64,000 nt of DNA from Agathobaculum butyriciproducens (GCA_003096535.1 QEKJ01000006.1:1-64000), one strand, 5' to 3'; counted from the stretch's first letter, positions 17,195 to 27,507 are shown. Notes: generated by a model not told the origin, from the letters alone. Made by a program: numbers and translations.

Positions 17195-19417
17195 TTACTC
17201 CTTTTTGAACTGCCGTGCGATCTCGCCTTCCTTATAGGTGCTCTGCACGTCCAGTCCCTTGTGCGACCGCAGTCCCTTCTCCGAACTCGCCGCAATGATG
17301 ATATGCTGTGCGCCTGCCGCTTCGGCGTACTGTGCCATGCTTTCGCCGCTGCTCAGATGGTTCGCGCTGAGCACCAGCTCCGCTGCGGCAGGCAGCGTGT
17401 TTTGTTCCAAATAGGCCGAAAGCTGCTTCTCGGTCGGACTGTGCAGGATGAGCACCTCGTCCGCTATGCTTACGGCCAGTTTTCCCTCGGTGATCGGGAA
17501 AAGCTCCACCGGCGCGATCGGATTTGTGAGCGTCACCGGCTCGCTTACCTCCTGCGCCTCACGCTCGTGCACGAAGAAAAGCAAATCGGCGTTGGTCCTG
17601 CGCTCCTGACAGCCTGCGGGCATGAGCAGTTCCCCAACCTCGACCGTTTCCATCAGCTCCGGCAGGTTGCGCGCATGTCCCTGATCGACCGCGGTCAGCA
17701 CGACCGTATCCAGCCGCTTCAGACCATTCCAGCGCAGCCACTCGCGTACCTGACGCGCAGCGTTCCGGTAGCTGCCGCAGTCTATGAGCATCGCGTGTTC
17801 GGTGTCGCTCAGCAGAATGGCCTGACCGCTGCCGCACGGCAGATACGTCACCGTATACTGGCCGTTCTGGTGCTGCACCTCGGCAATACATAAGCCGATC
17901 AGCACCACCGCCAGACACGGCAGCACGGCTTTCCATTTGACGTGCTTTCCGGCAGTCAGCCACACGAGCAGCGCCGCGAACACGATGCCGAGCGCCGCCA
18001 GACCGAAGGTGTTGTTCGGGTGCAGCGTGCCGAAGCCGAGGTCCGCGATGATATTCGCTGACCAGAGCAGATAGCTTATGAGCGGACGCACCAGTCCGGC
18101 GAGCATCGGCACAAGCGCCGGACAGACGGCTGCTGCAACACACAGCACGAACCCGCCCACAAAGCAGAGCGAGGTCACGCCGACCGTCATCAGGTTGCTG
18201 ATGGGCGACAGCACGGACACCGCGCCGAACGAGGTCAGCAGAATCGGTACTGTAAATATCGTAGCGCAAACCGTGCAGCTGAGTGCGCTCGTGATGACCG
18301 CAAGCGCCTTGCGCACGAGTTTCGGCGCACCGGCAAACGGCTTTTCGAGCGCATGCTGCAGCTTCCCTGCGAACAGGATAAGACCGAGCGTAGACGCGAA
18401 TGAAAGCTGCAGACCCACACTTGCGATCGCGTACGGATTGACAAGCAGCAGAACAGCCAGTGCCATCAGCAGCGCGTTCAATCCGCCCGACCGGCGCCGG
18501 AGCAGAAATCCGCCTGCGGCCGTCAGGTACATCAGTGCCGCACGCAGCACGGACGGCGTGGCTCCCGCGACCGGCACAAACAGCAGCACCAGCGGGATGG
18601 ACACAACCGTTCCCCACCGTTTGCCGAACAGCAGCGTGCAGAACCCGACGAGAAAGCCGATGTGCAGTCCGGAAACAGCCACCAGATGGCTGAGACCCGC
18701 AATGCGGAACGCAGTCTGATCGGTGTCGCTCAGATTTTTGCTGCCGCCGACCAGCAGTCCGGTCAGCAGTCCGGCTTCGCGTTCCGGAAGGGCACGCTGC
18801 ACCGCATTTCGGCAGAACCGCGCGATCCTCTGCGGCGCAAAGCGCAGGCTGTCCCGTTTAGAGTCCAAGACCTCGAACTGCACCGCGTTGTGCTCCTCGT
18901 CGGTCGCATACGCGCCCGCGATATAGCAGCCCTCTGACGCCTGATACGCCGCACGGTCAAAGCCGCCGAGCGTGTCCGGCACATAAAGTGTGGCCATGAC
19001 GCGTACCCTGTCTCCTGCCAGCAATGGCGGTTCGGTTTCCGGCAAGTAGCACCGCAGGCGAAACCGCCTGCCGTCCGTTGTCTCCGCCGAGAGCAGTACG
19101 CGCTGGTCGGTGTCGTACACCTCGGCATCCCGCAGGGCGGCTGCGGTGATCTCCTGCGTTTCGCCGGCTAAAGCACGAATGGGCACGACCCGCAAATCCC
19201 GGAACACGGCAAAGCCGGTCAGCGCAAGAGCGGCAGCCGCCAGCACAGCAAACACATTCAGCAGACACTTGCGGCGGCGCAGAAACACAGCCGCAAGTAC
19301 CAGAAGAAGCGCGATCGGTGCAATGATATGCAGCTGCACCGGCAGCTCCAGGCAGACTGCCGCGTACAGCGCGGCAGCCATCGGCGGCACCAGATAAACC
19401 AGAGGGCGTTCTCGCAT
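17195..19417 (-). CDS. comEC: ComEC/Rec2-type DNA uptake channel
   Basis: 740 residues. An N-terminal DUF4131-like part with two or three membrane spans is followed by the Competence domain (GLLTGLLVGGSKNLSDTDQTAFRIAGLSHLVAVSGLHIGF, residues about 230-270) with many spans, then a C-terminal metallo-beta-lactamase-like domain from about residue 510. ComEC carries single-stranded DNA across the membrane during transformation. In the C-terminal domain the expected H-x-H-x-D-H is replaced by TAVDQGHARNL, so metal binding is doubtful here. No other com genes are present in the window. Confidence 0.92.
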   Translation of the reverse strand: MRERPLVYLVPPMAAALYAAVCLELPVQLHIIAPIALLLVLAAVFLRRRKCLLNVFAVLAAAALALTGFAVFRDLRVVPIRALAGETQEITAAALRDAEVYDTDQRVLLSAETTDGRRFRLRCYLPETEPPLLAGDRVRVMATLYVPDTLGGFDRAAYQASEGCYIAGAYATDEEHNAVQFEVLDSKRDSLRFAPQRIARFCRNAVQRALPEREAGLLTGLLVGGSKNLSDTDQTAFRIAGLSHLVAVSGLHIGFLVGFCTLLFGKRWGTVVSIPLVLLFVPVAGATPSVLRAALMYLTAAGGFLLRRRSGGLNALLMALAVLLLVNPYAIASVGLQLSFASTLGLILFAGKLQHALEKPFAGAPKLVRKALAVITSALSCTVCATIFTVPILLTSFGAVSVLSPISNLMTVGVTSLCFVGGFVLCVAAAVCPALVPMLAGLVRPLISYLLWSANIIADLGFGTLHPNNTFGLAALGIVFAALLVWLTAGKHVKWKAVLPCLAVVLIGLCIAEVQHQNGQYTVTYLPCGSGQAILLSDTEHAMLIDCGSYRNAARQVREWLRWNGLKRLDTVVLTAVDQGHARNLPELMETVEVGELLMPAGCQERRTNADLLFFVHEREAQEVSEPVTLTNPIAPVELFPITEGKLAVSIADEVLILHSPTEKQLSAYLEQNTLPAAAELVLSANHLSSGESMAQYAEAAGAQHIIIAASSEKGLRSHKGLDVQSTYKEGEIARQFKKE

Positions 19418-19486
19418 ACGGGGTCACTCCCTTGCCTTTTCTACTATTATAGCAAAGACCGGAACGCGCCGCAACCGCAGACCGCC

Positions 19487-20350
19487 TTACAGCGTACTTC
19501 TGCGGAACTGGGTCGGTGTTGCGCCGGTTTTCTCGGTGAAGGCTGTAATAAAGTTGACCTCACTGCGGTAGCCGACGCGGAACGCAATTTCCTTGACCGA
19601 AAGCGACGTGGACTGCAGCAGGGCCTTGGCCTCGTCAATCCGATGCAGCATGATGTACTCGTGCGGGGAAAATCCGGTCGTGCTGCGGAACAGCCGCGAG
19701 AAATGCGACGGACTCAGGCTGACCGCGTCCGCCACCTTCTCCACGGACAACGGTTCAAACAGGTGTTCTCCGATATACTTGACCGCCTGTGCAATGGCAT
19801 CGTTTTTCCGGTCGGGTCCCGCCTGCACCGGAAACAGCAGCGCGCACAGAATTCGGTAAATGCGCTGCGAGCGGTCCAGCTCGGTCATGTCGCCGGTGCG
19901 CAAGCCGGAAATGATCTGTGCCAGCTCCTGCTCGATGCGTAAATCCGCCGGCGGCGTAAGCACCTGCCTGCCGCCGCGGAACGCGAGTATCTGCTCGAAA
20001 AATGCCGCCGCATTTGCGCCGTCAAAGTGAATCCAGAGCGCTTCCGCGTCGCCCTTGGTATAAAAATGATGCGGTCTGCGGCAGTCCACCAGTCCGATCT
20101 GTCCGCGCTCGGCGCAGTAGAGCTGGTCGGTCTCGAAGTACATCGTACCCGAGCGAACGTAGGTCAGAAAGAGATTCTTGTGGCTTTCCAGATGGGCGAT
20201 GTCGCAGCTGTCGAGAAAATTATACCGCGCATCGTAGTAATAATGTCCCACGCGGGTGACATAGTAAAACAGCCGCCGAGCCGTTGCGGACGGCGTTGAG
20301 AAAAATCGTTCCGAGCGCGACAGCACACCCGGCTCACTGAAAACCTTCAC
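19487..20350 (-). CDS. AraC-family transcription regulator
   Basis: 287 residues from GTG 20350 after GAGGAGGG; the longer in-frame extension lacks a site. An N-terminal cupin-like sensor domain (residues about 20-150; SGTMYFETDQLYCAERGQIG) is followed by two helix-turn-helix motifs, VEKVADAVSLSPSHFSRLF and VKEIAFRVGYRSEVNFITAF, in the last 100 residues. Such proteins often sense sugars or other small ligands. It is divergent from the MATE gene and may control it; the shared 180-base intergenic region carries the MATE promoter and a leader hairpin. Confidence 0.92.
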   Translation of the reverse strand: MKVFSEPGVLSRSERFFSTPSATARRLFYYVTRVGHYYYDARYNFLDSCDIAHLESHKNLFLTYVRSGTMYFETDQLYCAERGQIGLVDCRRPHHFYTKGDAEALWIHFDGANAAAFFEQILAFRGGRQVLTPPADLRIEQELAQIISGLRTGDMTELDRSQRIYRILCALLFPVQAGPDRKNDAIAQAVKYIGEHLFEPLSVEKVADAVSLSPSHFSRLFRSTTGFSPHEYIMLHRIDEAKALLQSTSLSVKEIAFRVGYRSEVNFITAFTEKTGATPTQFRRSTL

Positions 20351-20412
20351 GGCATTCCCTCCTCTGCCTTCTATGATAGCACAAAATATGAATAGATTGC
20401 AGTATTTTGTTA

Positions 20413-20441
20413 TTGCCAAATCAAAGAAAATTCGGTATGCT
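20413..20441 (+). promoter_or_regulatory. Promoter of the MATE gene
   Basis: TTGCCA, 17-base spacer, TATGCT. It lies between the divergent AraC-type regulator and the exporter. Confidence 0.6.
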
Positions 20442-20456
20442 GTTAGCAGAAGTAAA

Positions 20457-20508
20457 AAAGCTGAACCGGAACGATAGATATTGCGGTTCGTTCCGTCCGA
20501 TCAGCTTT
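20457..20508 (+). promoter_or_regulatory. Long leader hairpin before the MATE gene
   Basis: AAAGCTGA (20457-20464) pairs with TCAGCTTT (20501-20508), and inside it GGAACG pairs with CGTTCC. There is no T-run, and the stem ends 20 bases before the start codon, close to the AAGGGG ribosome binding site, so an effect on translation is possible. Confidence 0.45.
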
Positions 20509-20528
20509 GAAGGCAAGGGGTTGTTGTA

Positions 20529-21896
20529 ATGATAAAGGAAAAGACGTTTTATAAATCCTTTATGGTGCTGGCACTGTCGCTGGCGCTGCAGAACCTGCTC
20601 ACCTACGGCGTAAACCTGATGGACACCATGATGCTCGGACGGTACAGTCAGGATGCCATGGGCGGCGTAAGCCTGTGCAATCAGGTGCAGTTTCTGCTGC
20701 AGATGCTGGTCGTCGGTGCAGGCGAGGGCGCGGTCGTTATGGGCTCGCAGTACTGGGGCAAAAACAAGCTGGAGCCGATCCCGCACATCATCGGTGTGGC
20801 TTTGCGCTTCGGCGGTTCACTGGCAGTGCTGATGTTCGGCATTGTACTGTTCTTCCCGCACCAGCTGCTGTCGCTGCTGTCCAACTCGCCAACGGTCATC
20901 GCGGAAGGTGAAAAGTATTTCCAGATCATCTGCTTTACCTATATTATCTTTACAATAACCAATATTCTGGTCGCATCCCTCCGCTCGATCGGTGTAGTAA
21001 AGATCGGTTACATGATCTCGGGTTCGACGCTCATCATCAACGTGTGCCTGAACTACTGCCTGATCTACGGCCACTTCGGGTGTCCGGAGCTGGGCGTGCG
21101 CGGTGCGGCTATCGCAACGCTGGTTTCCCGCTGTGTGGAGCTGCTCATCGTTATCTACTACCTGAAGTTTAAGGAGCACAAGCTGAACCTGAGCCTGCGC
21201 AAGCTGGTTCACATCGACACCAGCTATGTGCAGGATTACATGCACGTTTCCCTGCCGGTGCTCATCAATCAGGCGCTCTGGGGCATCGCGCAGATGGTAC
21301 AGACCGGTATCCTCGGTCATCTCGGCGGTGATGCCACGGCTGCCAATGCGATTGCGGTGCAGGTATATCAGGTTCTGTCGGTTGTCTGCTATGGCGCCGC
21401 GTCCGCATCCGGCATTGTGGTCGGCCGCACCATCGGCGAGGGCAACCAGCAGCGGCTGCGTCCGCTTGTACATACGCTGCAGGTCCTGTTCGTCTCCATC
21501 GGACTGTGCTCGGGTCTTTTGATCTTCCTTCTGCGCGTACCGATCCTTGCGCTGCTCGGCGGTACGCTCACCGAAACGGCGTACACGTATTCCCTGCAGT
21601 TCATGCTGGTGCTCGCCATCACAACGGTCGGCACCTCGTACCAGATGGCGTGCGATAACGGCATCATCCGCGGCGGCGGCGACACCAAGTTCAGCGCCAA
21701 GATGAATATCATCAGCATGTGGCTTATCGTTGTGCCGTTCTCGGCAATGGCGGCTTTCTGGTGGAAGTTCCCGCCGGTTGTCGTATTCTTCCTGCTCAAG
21801 TGGGATCAGCTGTATAAGATCATTCCCGTGGCTATCCGCCTGCACAGCTGGAAGTGGGTCAAGAAGGTGACTCGGCCGGATACCGCAGAAGGTTAA
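20529..21896 (+). CDS. MATE-family multidrug/cation exporter
   Basis: 455 residues with about twelve membrane segments in two similar halves. Typical MATE segments: VNLMDTMMLGRYSQDAMGGVS near residue 25, GAGEGAVVMGSQYWG, and NIIRGGGDT-like CDNGIIRGGGDTKFSAKMN near 375. MATE proteins export drugs or toxic metabolites using Na+ or H+ gradients. Expression is probably tied to the divergent AraC-family gene. The substrate cannot be named. The region after its stop is the palindromic repeat block. Confidence 0.93.
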   Translation: MIKEKTFYKSFMVLALSLALQNLLTYGVNLMDTMMLGRYSQDAMGGVSLCNQVQFLLQMLVVGAGEGAVVMGSQYWGKNKLEPIPHIIGVALRFGGSLAVLMFGIVLFFPHQLLSLLSNSPTVIAEGEKYFQIICFTYIIFTITNILVASLRSIGVVKIGYMISGSTLIINVCLNYCLIYGHFGCPELGVRGAAIATLVSRCVELLIVIYYLKFKEHKLNLSLRKLVHIDTSYVQDYMHVSLPVLINQALWGIAQMVQTGILGHLGGDATAANAIAVQVYQVLSVVCYGAASASGIVVGRTIGEGNQQRLRPLVHTLQVLFVSIGLCSGLLIFLLRVPILALLGGTLTETAYTYSLQFMLVLAITTVGTSYQMACDNGIIRGGGDTKFSAKMNIISMWLIVVPFSAMAAFWWKFPPVVVFFLLKWDQLYKIIPVAIRLHSWKWVKKVTRPDTAEG

Positions 21897-21918
21897 AATC
21901 GAATTTATCCTCTCTCTT

Positions 21919-22085
21919 TGGGGCTCGCTGCAAGGCGGGCTCCTTTTTCTGCACCGAGTTTCCGGGGCATACGAACTGCGTTAGCGTGTTCGCCCCTGCC
22001 GGGCGGCTCCTTTTTCTACACCGGCTGACCGAGGCACACGAACTGCCGCAGGCGAGTTCGCCCCTGACGGGCGGGGGTTTTTCGC
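21919..22085 (+). repeat. Tandem terminator-like repeat units (block A)
   Basis: Two full units of about 67 bases (21952-22017, 22018-22085) and a partial one before them. Each has CACCGRSTK...GGCA, a CGAACTGC..GCGNGTTCG hairpin, then a GCCC-loop-GGGC hairpin and a run of T. The same units occur three times at 55742-55943. The first units also serve as the likely terminator of the MATE gene. Confidence 0.75.
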
Positions 22086-22149
22086 TGAACCTCAGCGGGG
22101 AGTTGCGCTCTTCGGAGTGCGGAGATTCGCCGTACCCACGGCGAGGGGC

Positions 22150-22182
22150 AAGAGGGTAGACACCTACGGTTTCTACCCTCTT
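22150..22182 (+). repeat. Left flanking hairpin of palindrome A
   Basis: AAGAGGGTAGA and TCTACCCTCTT form an 11-bp perfect stem with the 11-base loop CACCTACGGTT. The same loop (CACCTGCGGTT) is found in the left flanking hairpin of palindrome B, on a different stem sequence. Confidence 0.8.
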
Positions 22183-22205
22183 AACTCCCGTTTCCCTTTA
22201 TTTCT

Positions 22206-22617
22206 TAGTCTGGCGCAGATTGCCGACATGTGACCGCTGCGAAATGGGGAACGGCAGTCGGGTTACTCTTGCGTTTATTTCATAAAATATTCGCAGTTCA
22301 CAGATAGCGTACTGCTACACATACGGGCAACTCTACGCTGGGTGCGGCATAACAGTGCCGCACAATTCTTTAGCGCGTTGTTATAGACAGGGCCTGCGAG
22401 AATAAATGCTGCCGAACGCCTACATTCGCAGGTGCCGGGCGTAACAACGTGCAAACGAATTGCGCGACACGGGTATGTCGCGCCTGCGCAGATGAAATCA
22501 CATGTGTAGCAGAACGGTATCTGACACTGCGAACAGGTTGCGAAAGATACAGAAGTAAAAATCCTCTGCCGTTCCCCATTTCGAAGCGGTCACATGTCGG
22601 TAATCTGCGCCAGACTA
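22206..22617. repeat. Large palindromic repeat, copy A
   Basis: A 412-bp imperfect palindrome. The ends TAGTCTGGCGCAGATT and AATCTGCGCCAGACTA are exact inverses; GAAATGGGGAACGGCAG pairs with CTGCCGTTCCCCATTTC; further in, CTGCTACACAT pairs with ATGTGTAGCAG, and the centre has CCTGCGA/TCGCAGG. The whole unit can fold into one long hairpin. It matches 56073-56502 in the same orientation and 14350-14458 in part. There is no convincing ORF inside. A nonautonomous foldback element or a long structured RNA are both possible. Confidence 0.85.
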
Positions 22618-22642
22618 TCTAACAAGGGAAAGGTAGGAGTCC

Positions 22643-22679
22643 AAAGAGGAAGGGAAACCGCAGGTGTCCCTTCCTTTTT
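22643..22679 (+). repeat. Right flanking hairpin of palindrome A
   Basis: A 13-bp stem (AAAGAGGAAGGGA with TCCCTTCCTTTTT, one G-T pair) closes the 11-base loop AACCGCAGGTG, the reverse complement of the left-hand loop. The stem sequence is that of the left flanking hairpin of copy B, so stems are exchanged between the copies while loops stay in place. Confidence 0.8.
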
Positions 22680-22766
22680 GCCCCCGCCGTGGGTACGGCG
22701 TCACCACCGCCGCGGGCGCGGCAGCCCCCCGCACACTCCGCAGAGCGCAACTTTCCGCGATTTCAG

Positions 22767-22795
22767 TTGACAACTGCCCGCAAAAGTGGCATAAT
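22767..22795 (+). promoter_or_regulatory. Promoter of alaS
   Basis: TTGACA, 17-base spacer, CATAAT, a strong vegetative promoter just ahead of the T-box leader. Confidence 0.8.
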
Positions 22796-22799
22796 AGAT

Positions 22800-23042
22800 A
22801 CGCAATACAGAAAATGCGATGAGGAAACGAGTTTTCCATCCGCCGTTCTTCAGAGAGAGGACATTCGCTGCAAGTCCTTGTCCGGTGCGGAAAACAGCCA
22901 CTTCCGAGCAGTCTGCAACTGAAACAGACCGTCCGATCCCCGATACCGGATTACCGAGATGGATATGGCATACCCATATTCAAATCAAGGTGGTACCGTG
23001 GAAGCATGCTTTCGCCCTTGAAGTCCGGGCGGAGGCTTTTTT
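22800..23042 (+). promoter_or_regulatory. T-box leader (alanine)
   Basis: A tRNA-sensing leader. The antiterminator bulge motif AAGGTGGTACCGTGG is at 22987-23001. Stem I begins near 22810 with a GATGAGGAAA K-turn-like segment; the specifier is best read as GCC (22897-22899), an alanine codon, placed before ACTTCCGAGC as in other T-boxes. The terminator (23008-23042) pairs GCTTTCGCCC with GGGCGGAGGC and ends in six T. Uncharged tRNA-Ala should favour the antiterminator and raise alaS expression. Confidence 0.92.
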
Positions 23043-23091
23043 CATTTTCTGTTTTATTTCCGTAAATTCTTTTTTGGAGGAATCAATTTAT

Positions 23092-25719
<2,628 letters not shown>

Positions 25720-25789
25720 ACCGTAAATCAGGGCAAAACCGCGGGAAATCCTCCCGCGGCACACCCATTCAGAAAGGAGCGATCATTCC

Positions 25790-26128
25790 ATGGAAGATTG
25801 TCTGTTCTGTAAGATCATCGCGGGCGATATCCCGTCGAGCAAGGTGTACGAGGACGACCTCTGCTACGCCTTCAATGACATTGACCCGCAGGCTCCCACG
25901 CATTTTCTCGTGATCCCGAAGCAGCACATCAAGTCTGTGGCCGCCGTTGATGCGTCCAACAGCGCGATTGTAGCGCACTGCTTTGAGGTCATTGCGAAGA
26001 TTGCCAAGGAGCGCGGCATGGACAGCTTCCGCGTGGTCTCCAACATCGGAGAACAGGCGGGTCAGAGCGTGTTCCATCTGCATTTCCACGTTCTTTCCGG
26101 ACGGGATATGACCTGGCCGCCGGGCTAA
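25790..26128 (+). CDS. HIT-family nucleotide hydrolase (HinT-like)
   Basis: 112 residues from ATG 25790 with AAAGGAG. The N-terminus DCLFCKIIAGDIPSSKVYED has the zinc-type C-x-x-C of Hint proteins. The HIT triad HLHFHVL is near residue 98. The family removes AMP from amine adducts such as aminoacyl-AMP, which suits a position right after alaS, 70 bases downstream, possibly by read-through. Confidence 0.94.
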   Translation: MEDCLFCKIIAGDIPSSKVYEDDLCYAFNDIDPQAPTHFLVIPKQHIKSVAAVDASNSAIVAHCFEVIAKIAKERGMDSFRVVSNIGEQAGQSVFHLHFHVLSGRDMTWPPG

Positions 26129-26137
26129 ACCTTCTTC

Positions 26138-26369
26138 TAAGGGGGACGCTGTCCCCCTTAGATACCCACAAAGTTCCGTAGAAACTTTGTGGGATATCCC
26201 CCTCTCGTCCGCACAACGGACGAGGCCGTGCCGCTGCGGCACGGGCAGTGGAGAAAAAGTCCGGCAGAGCCGGACTTTTTCAGGGAATTGAATCGGCGTA
26301 CTGCGGTACGCCGCTGCCTGCGCTTGCGCGAACGGCAGAAAAAAGGCACACCGTTTGGTGTGCCTTTTT
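26138..26369. repeat. Train of eight hairpins
   Basis: Consecutive, mostly perfect inverted repeats with short loops: 26138-26160 (TAAGGGGGAC/GTCCCCCTTA), 26165-26193 (CCCACAAAGTT/AACTTTGTGGG), 26204-26224 (CTCGTCCG/CGGACGAG), 26226-26244 (CCGTGCCG/CGGCACGG), 26254-26280 (AAAAAGTCCGGC/GCCGGACTTTTT), 26294-26313 (CGGCGTAC/GTACGCCG), 26314-26338, and 26339-26369. It fills almost the whole gap between the HIT gene and def. One hairpin resembles a unit of the arrays at 43094 and 47287. Confidence 0.85.
26339..26369. terminator. Bidirectional terminator, last hairpin of the train
   Basis: AAAAAAGGCACACC pairs with GGTGTGCCTTTTT around GTTT. A- and T-runs on both sides suit the convergent HIT and def genes. 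Confidence 0.85.
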
Positions 26370-26399
26370 GTATGCGTTGGTTTACGTTTTGCTTATTTC

Positions 26400-26810
26400 T
26401 CAGATGATAATACCCTCGCAATGGTCGATTTCGTGCTGGATAATCTGTGCGGTCCAGCCAGTGAAGGTTTTCAGTCTCGTCTGGAACTTTTCGTTCTGGT
26501 ACTGCACCTTGATGGATTGCCAGCGACGCGTTTTGCGCGTGCCGGTCAGCGACAGGCAGCCCTCCTCGGCCTCATAGCCGCCGGACTGCTTGACAATTTG
26601 CGGGTTGAACATCACCATGTACGTTCCCTCGTTATCGAACGCGATGATGCGCTTGTTCACGCCGATCATGTTCGCCGCCATGCCGACACAGCCGTCCTTG
26701 TGCGCTTCGAGCGTTTCCAGCAGGTCGGTTGCGGTTTGGATATCGTCCGGCGTGGCCTGCTCGGCCTTCTGCGCTAAAAATTTCTCGTCTTTGCAGATTT
26801 CCTGAATCAT
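26400..26810 (-). CDS. def: Peptide deformylase
   Basis: 136 residues. It removes the formyl group from new N-termini. All three metalloenzyme motifs are present: GMAANMIG (motif 1, usually GxGLAAxQIG), EEGCLSL with the metal-ligand Cys, and QHEIDHCEG with the two His and the catalytic Glu. It belongs to the shorter, clostridial-type deformylases. The next gene upstream is 10 bases away, so it is the last of a three-gene leftward operon with the hydrolase and M20 genes. Confidence 0.95.
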   Translation of the reverse strand: MIQEICKDEKFLAQKAEQATPDDIQTATDLLETLEAHKDGCVGMAANMIGVNKRIIAFDNEGTYMVMFNPQIVKQSGGYEAEEGCLSLTGTRKTRRWQSIKVQYQNEKFQTRLKTFTGWTAQIIQHEIDHCEGIII

Positions 26811-26820
26811 ATTGTGCTCC

Positions 26821-27507
26821 TTATTTATGTTTGCGTTCCCAGTCGGCCATAACGGCCAGCTGCTCCGGTGTGTGGAACCAGTGCTCGCCTTGCGGCACGA
26901 TGATCAGCTCCGCACCGGATTGTGCCGTGTAAGTGCGGATAGTCGCCAAGTCGGTCATGCTGTCATTTTCGCCGTAGAGAATGTACTGCGGGCAGTACCA
27001 GTCCTTTGCCGGATGCGCACGCACCCAGCAAAGGTAGTCCCACGAGAGCATATCCCCTTCCCTTGCGGGATACATGCCGCGCTCGCGCAGGATTTTCTCG
27101 GTAATGCCTGCCGCGCATATTCTGTCGCAGATCAAGCGCTCCATATCCACGATGGGCGACACGAACAACGCTTTTTCCGGTGCGGCAAACGCCAGCCGCG
27201 CAAAATACGCCCCGATACTGGTCGCGCGCACGTTTGTCGCGCGCCAGTGTGCTCTTGCGTAAGCCATCACGCGGGTGAGTTCAGGGGCGGCTGTCCATGG
27301 TGCAAATTCCTCATCCCGGTTTTGGCGTGTGCCGTGATTCGGCAGGTCGATGGACAAAACCTGTGCGTCCGGAGACATGATTTCGGCAAACGGCAGGGCT
27401 TCTTCCTTACAGCCGAATTGTCCGTGAACGAACAGCCACAGCGTGTCCGACGGCTCGCCGTACAGCACCGCCGGTGTGTTTTCGATGAAGAGTTGTTCGG
27501 TTTTCAT
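26821..27507 (-). CDS. Alpha/beta-hydrolase
   Basis: 228 residues. WLFVHGQFGCKEEA near residue 24 is the oxyanion-hole region, ATSIGAYFARLAF near 95 the nucleophile elbow (the first Gly of G-x-S-x-G is Thr/Ala-shifted), GENDSMTDL carries the acid and GEHWFH the catalytic His. No signal peptide is seen. Its ATG overlaps the stop of the M20 gene (ATGA), so the two are translated together. The substrate is unknown; a thioesterase or amide/ester hydrolase that assists the M20 enzyme is possible. Confidence 0.82.
   Translation of the reverse strand: MKTEQLFIENTPAVLYGEPSDTLWLFVHGQFGCKEEALPFAEIMSPDAQVLSIDLPNHGTRQNRDEEFAPWTAAPELTRVMAYARAHWRATNVRATSIGAYFARLAFAAPEKALFVSPIVDMERLICDRICAAGITEKILRERGMYPAREGDMLSWDYLCWVRAHPAKDWYCPQYILYGENDSMTDLATIRTYTAQSGAELIIVPQGEHWFHTPEQLAVMADWERKHK

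Noticed and set aside
22370-22579. Short open frames inside the palindromic repeats
   Set aside because: They differ between copies, lack ribosome sites and arise from inverted-repeat sequence; no shared protein is encoded.
22819-23091. Longer alaS start at 22819
   Set aside because: The added 91 codons cover the T-box leader and its terminator, and AlaRS homology begins at the ATG at 23092 with a good ribosome site.
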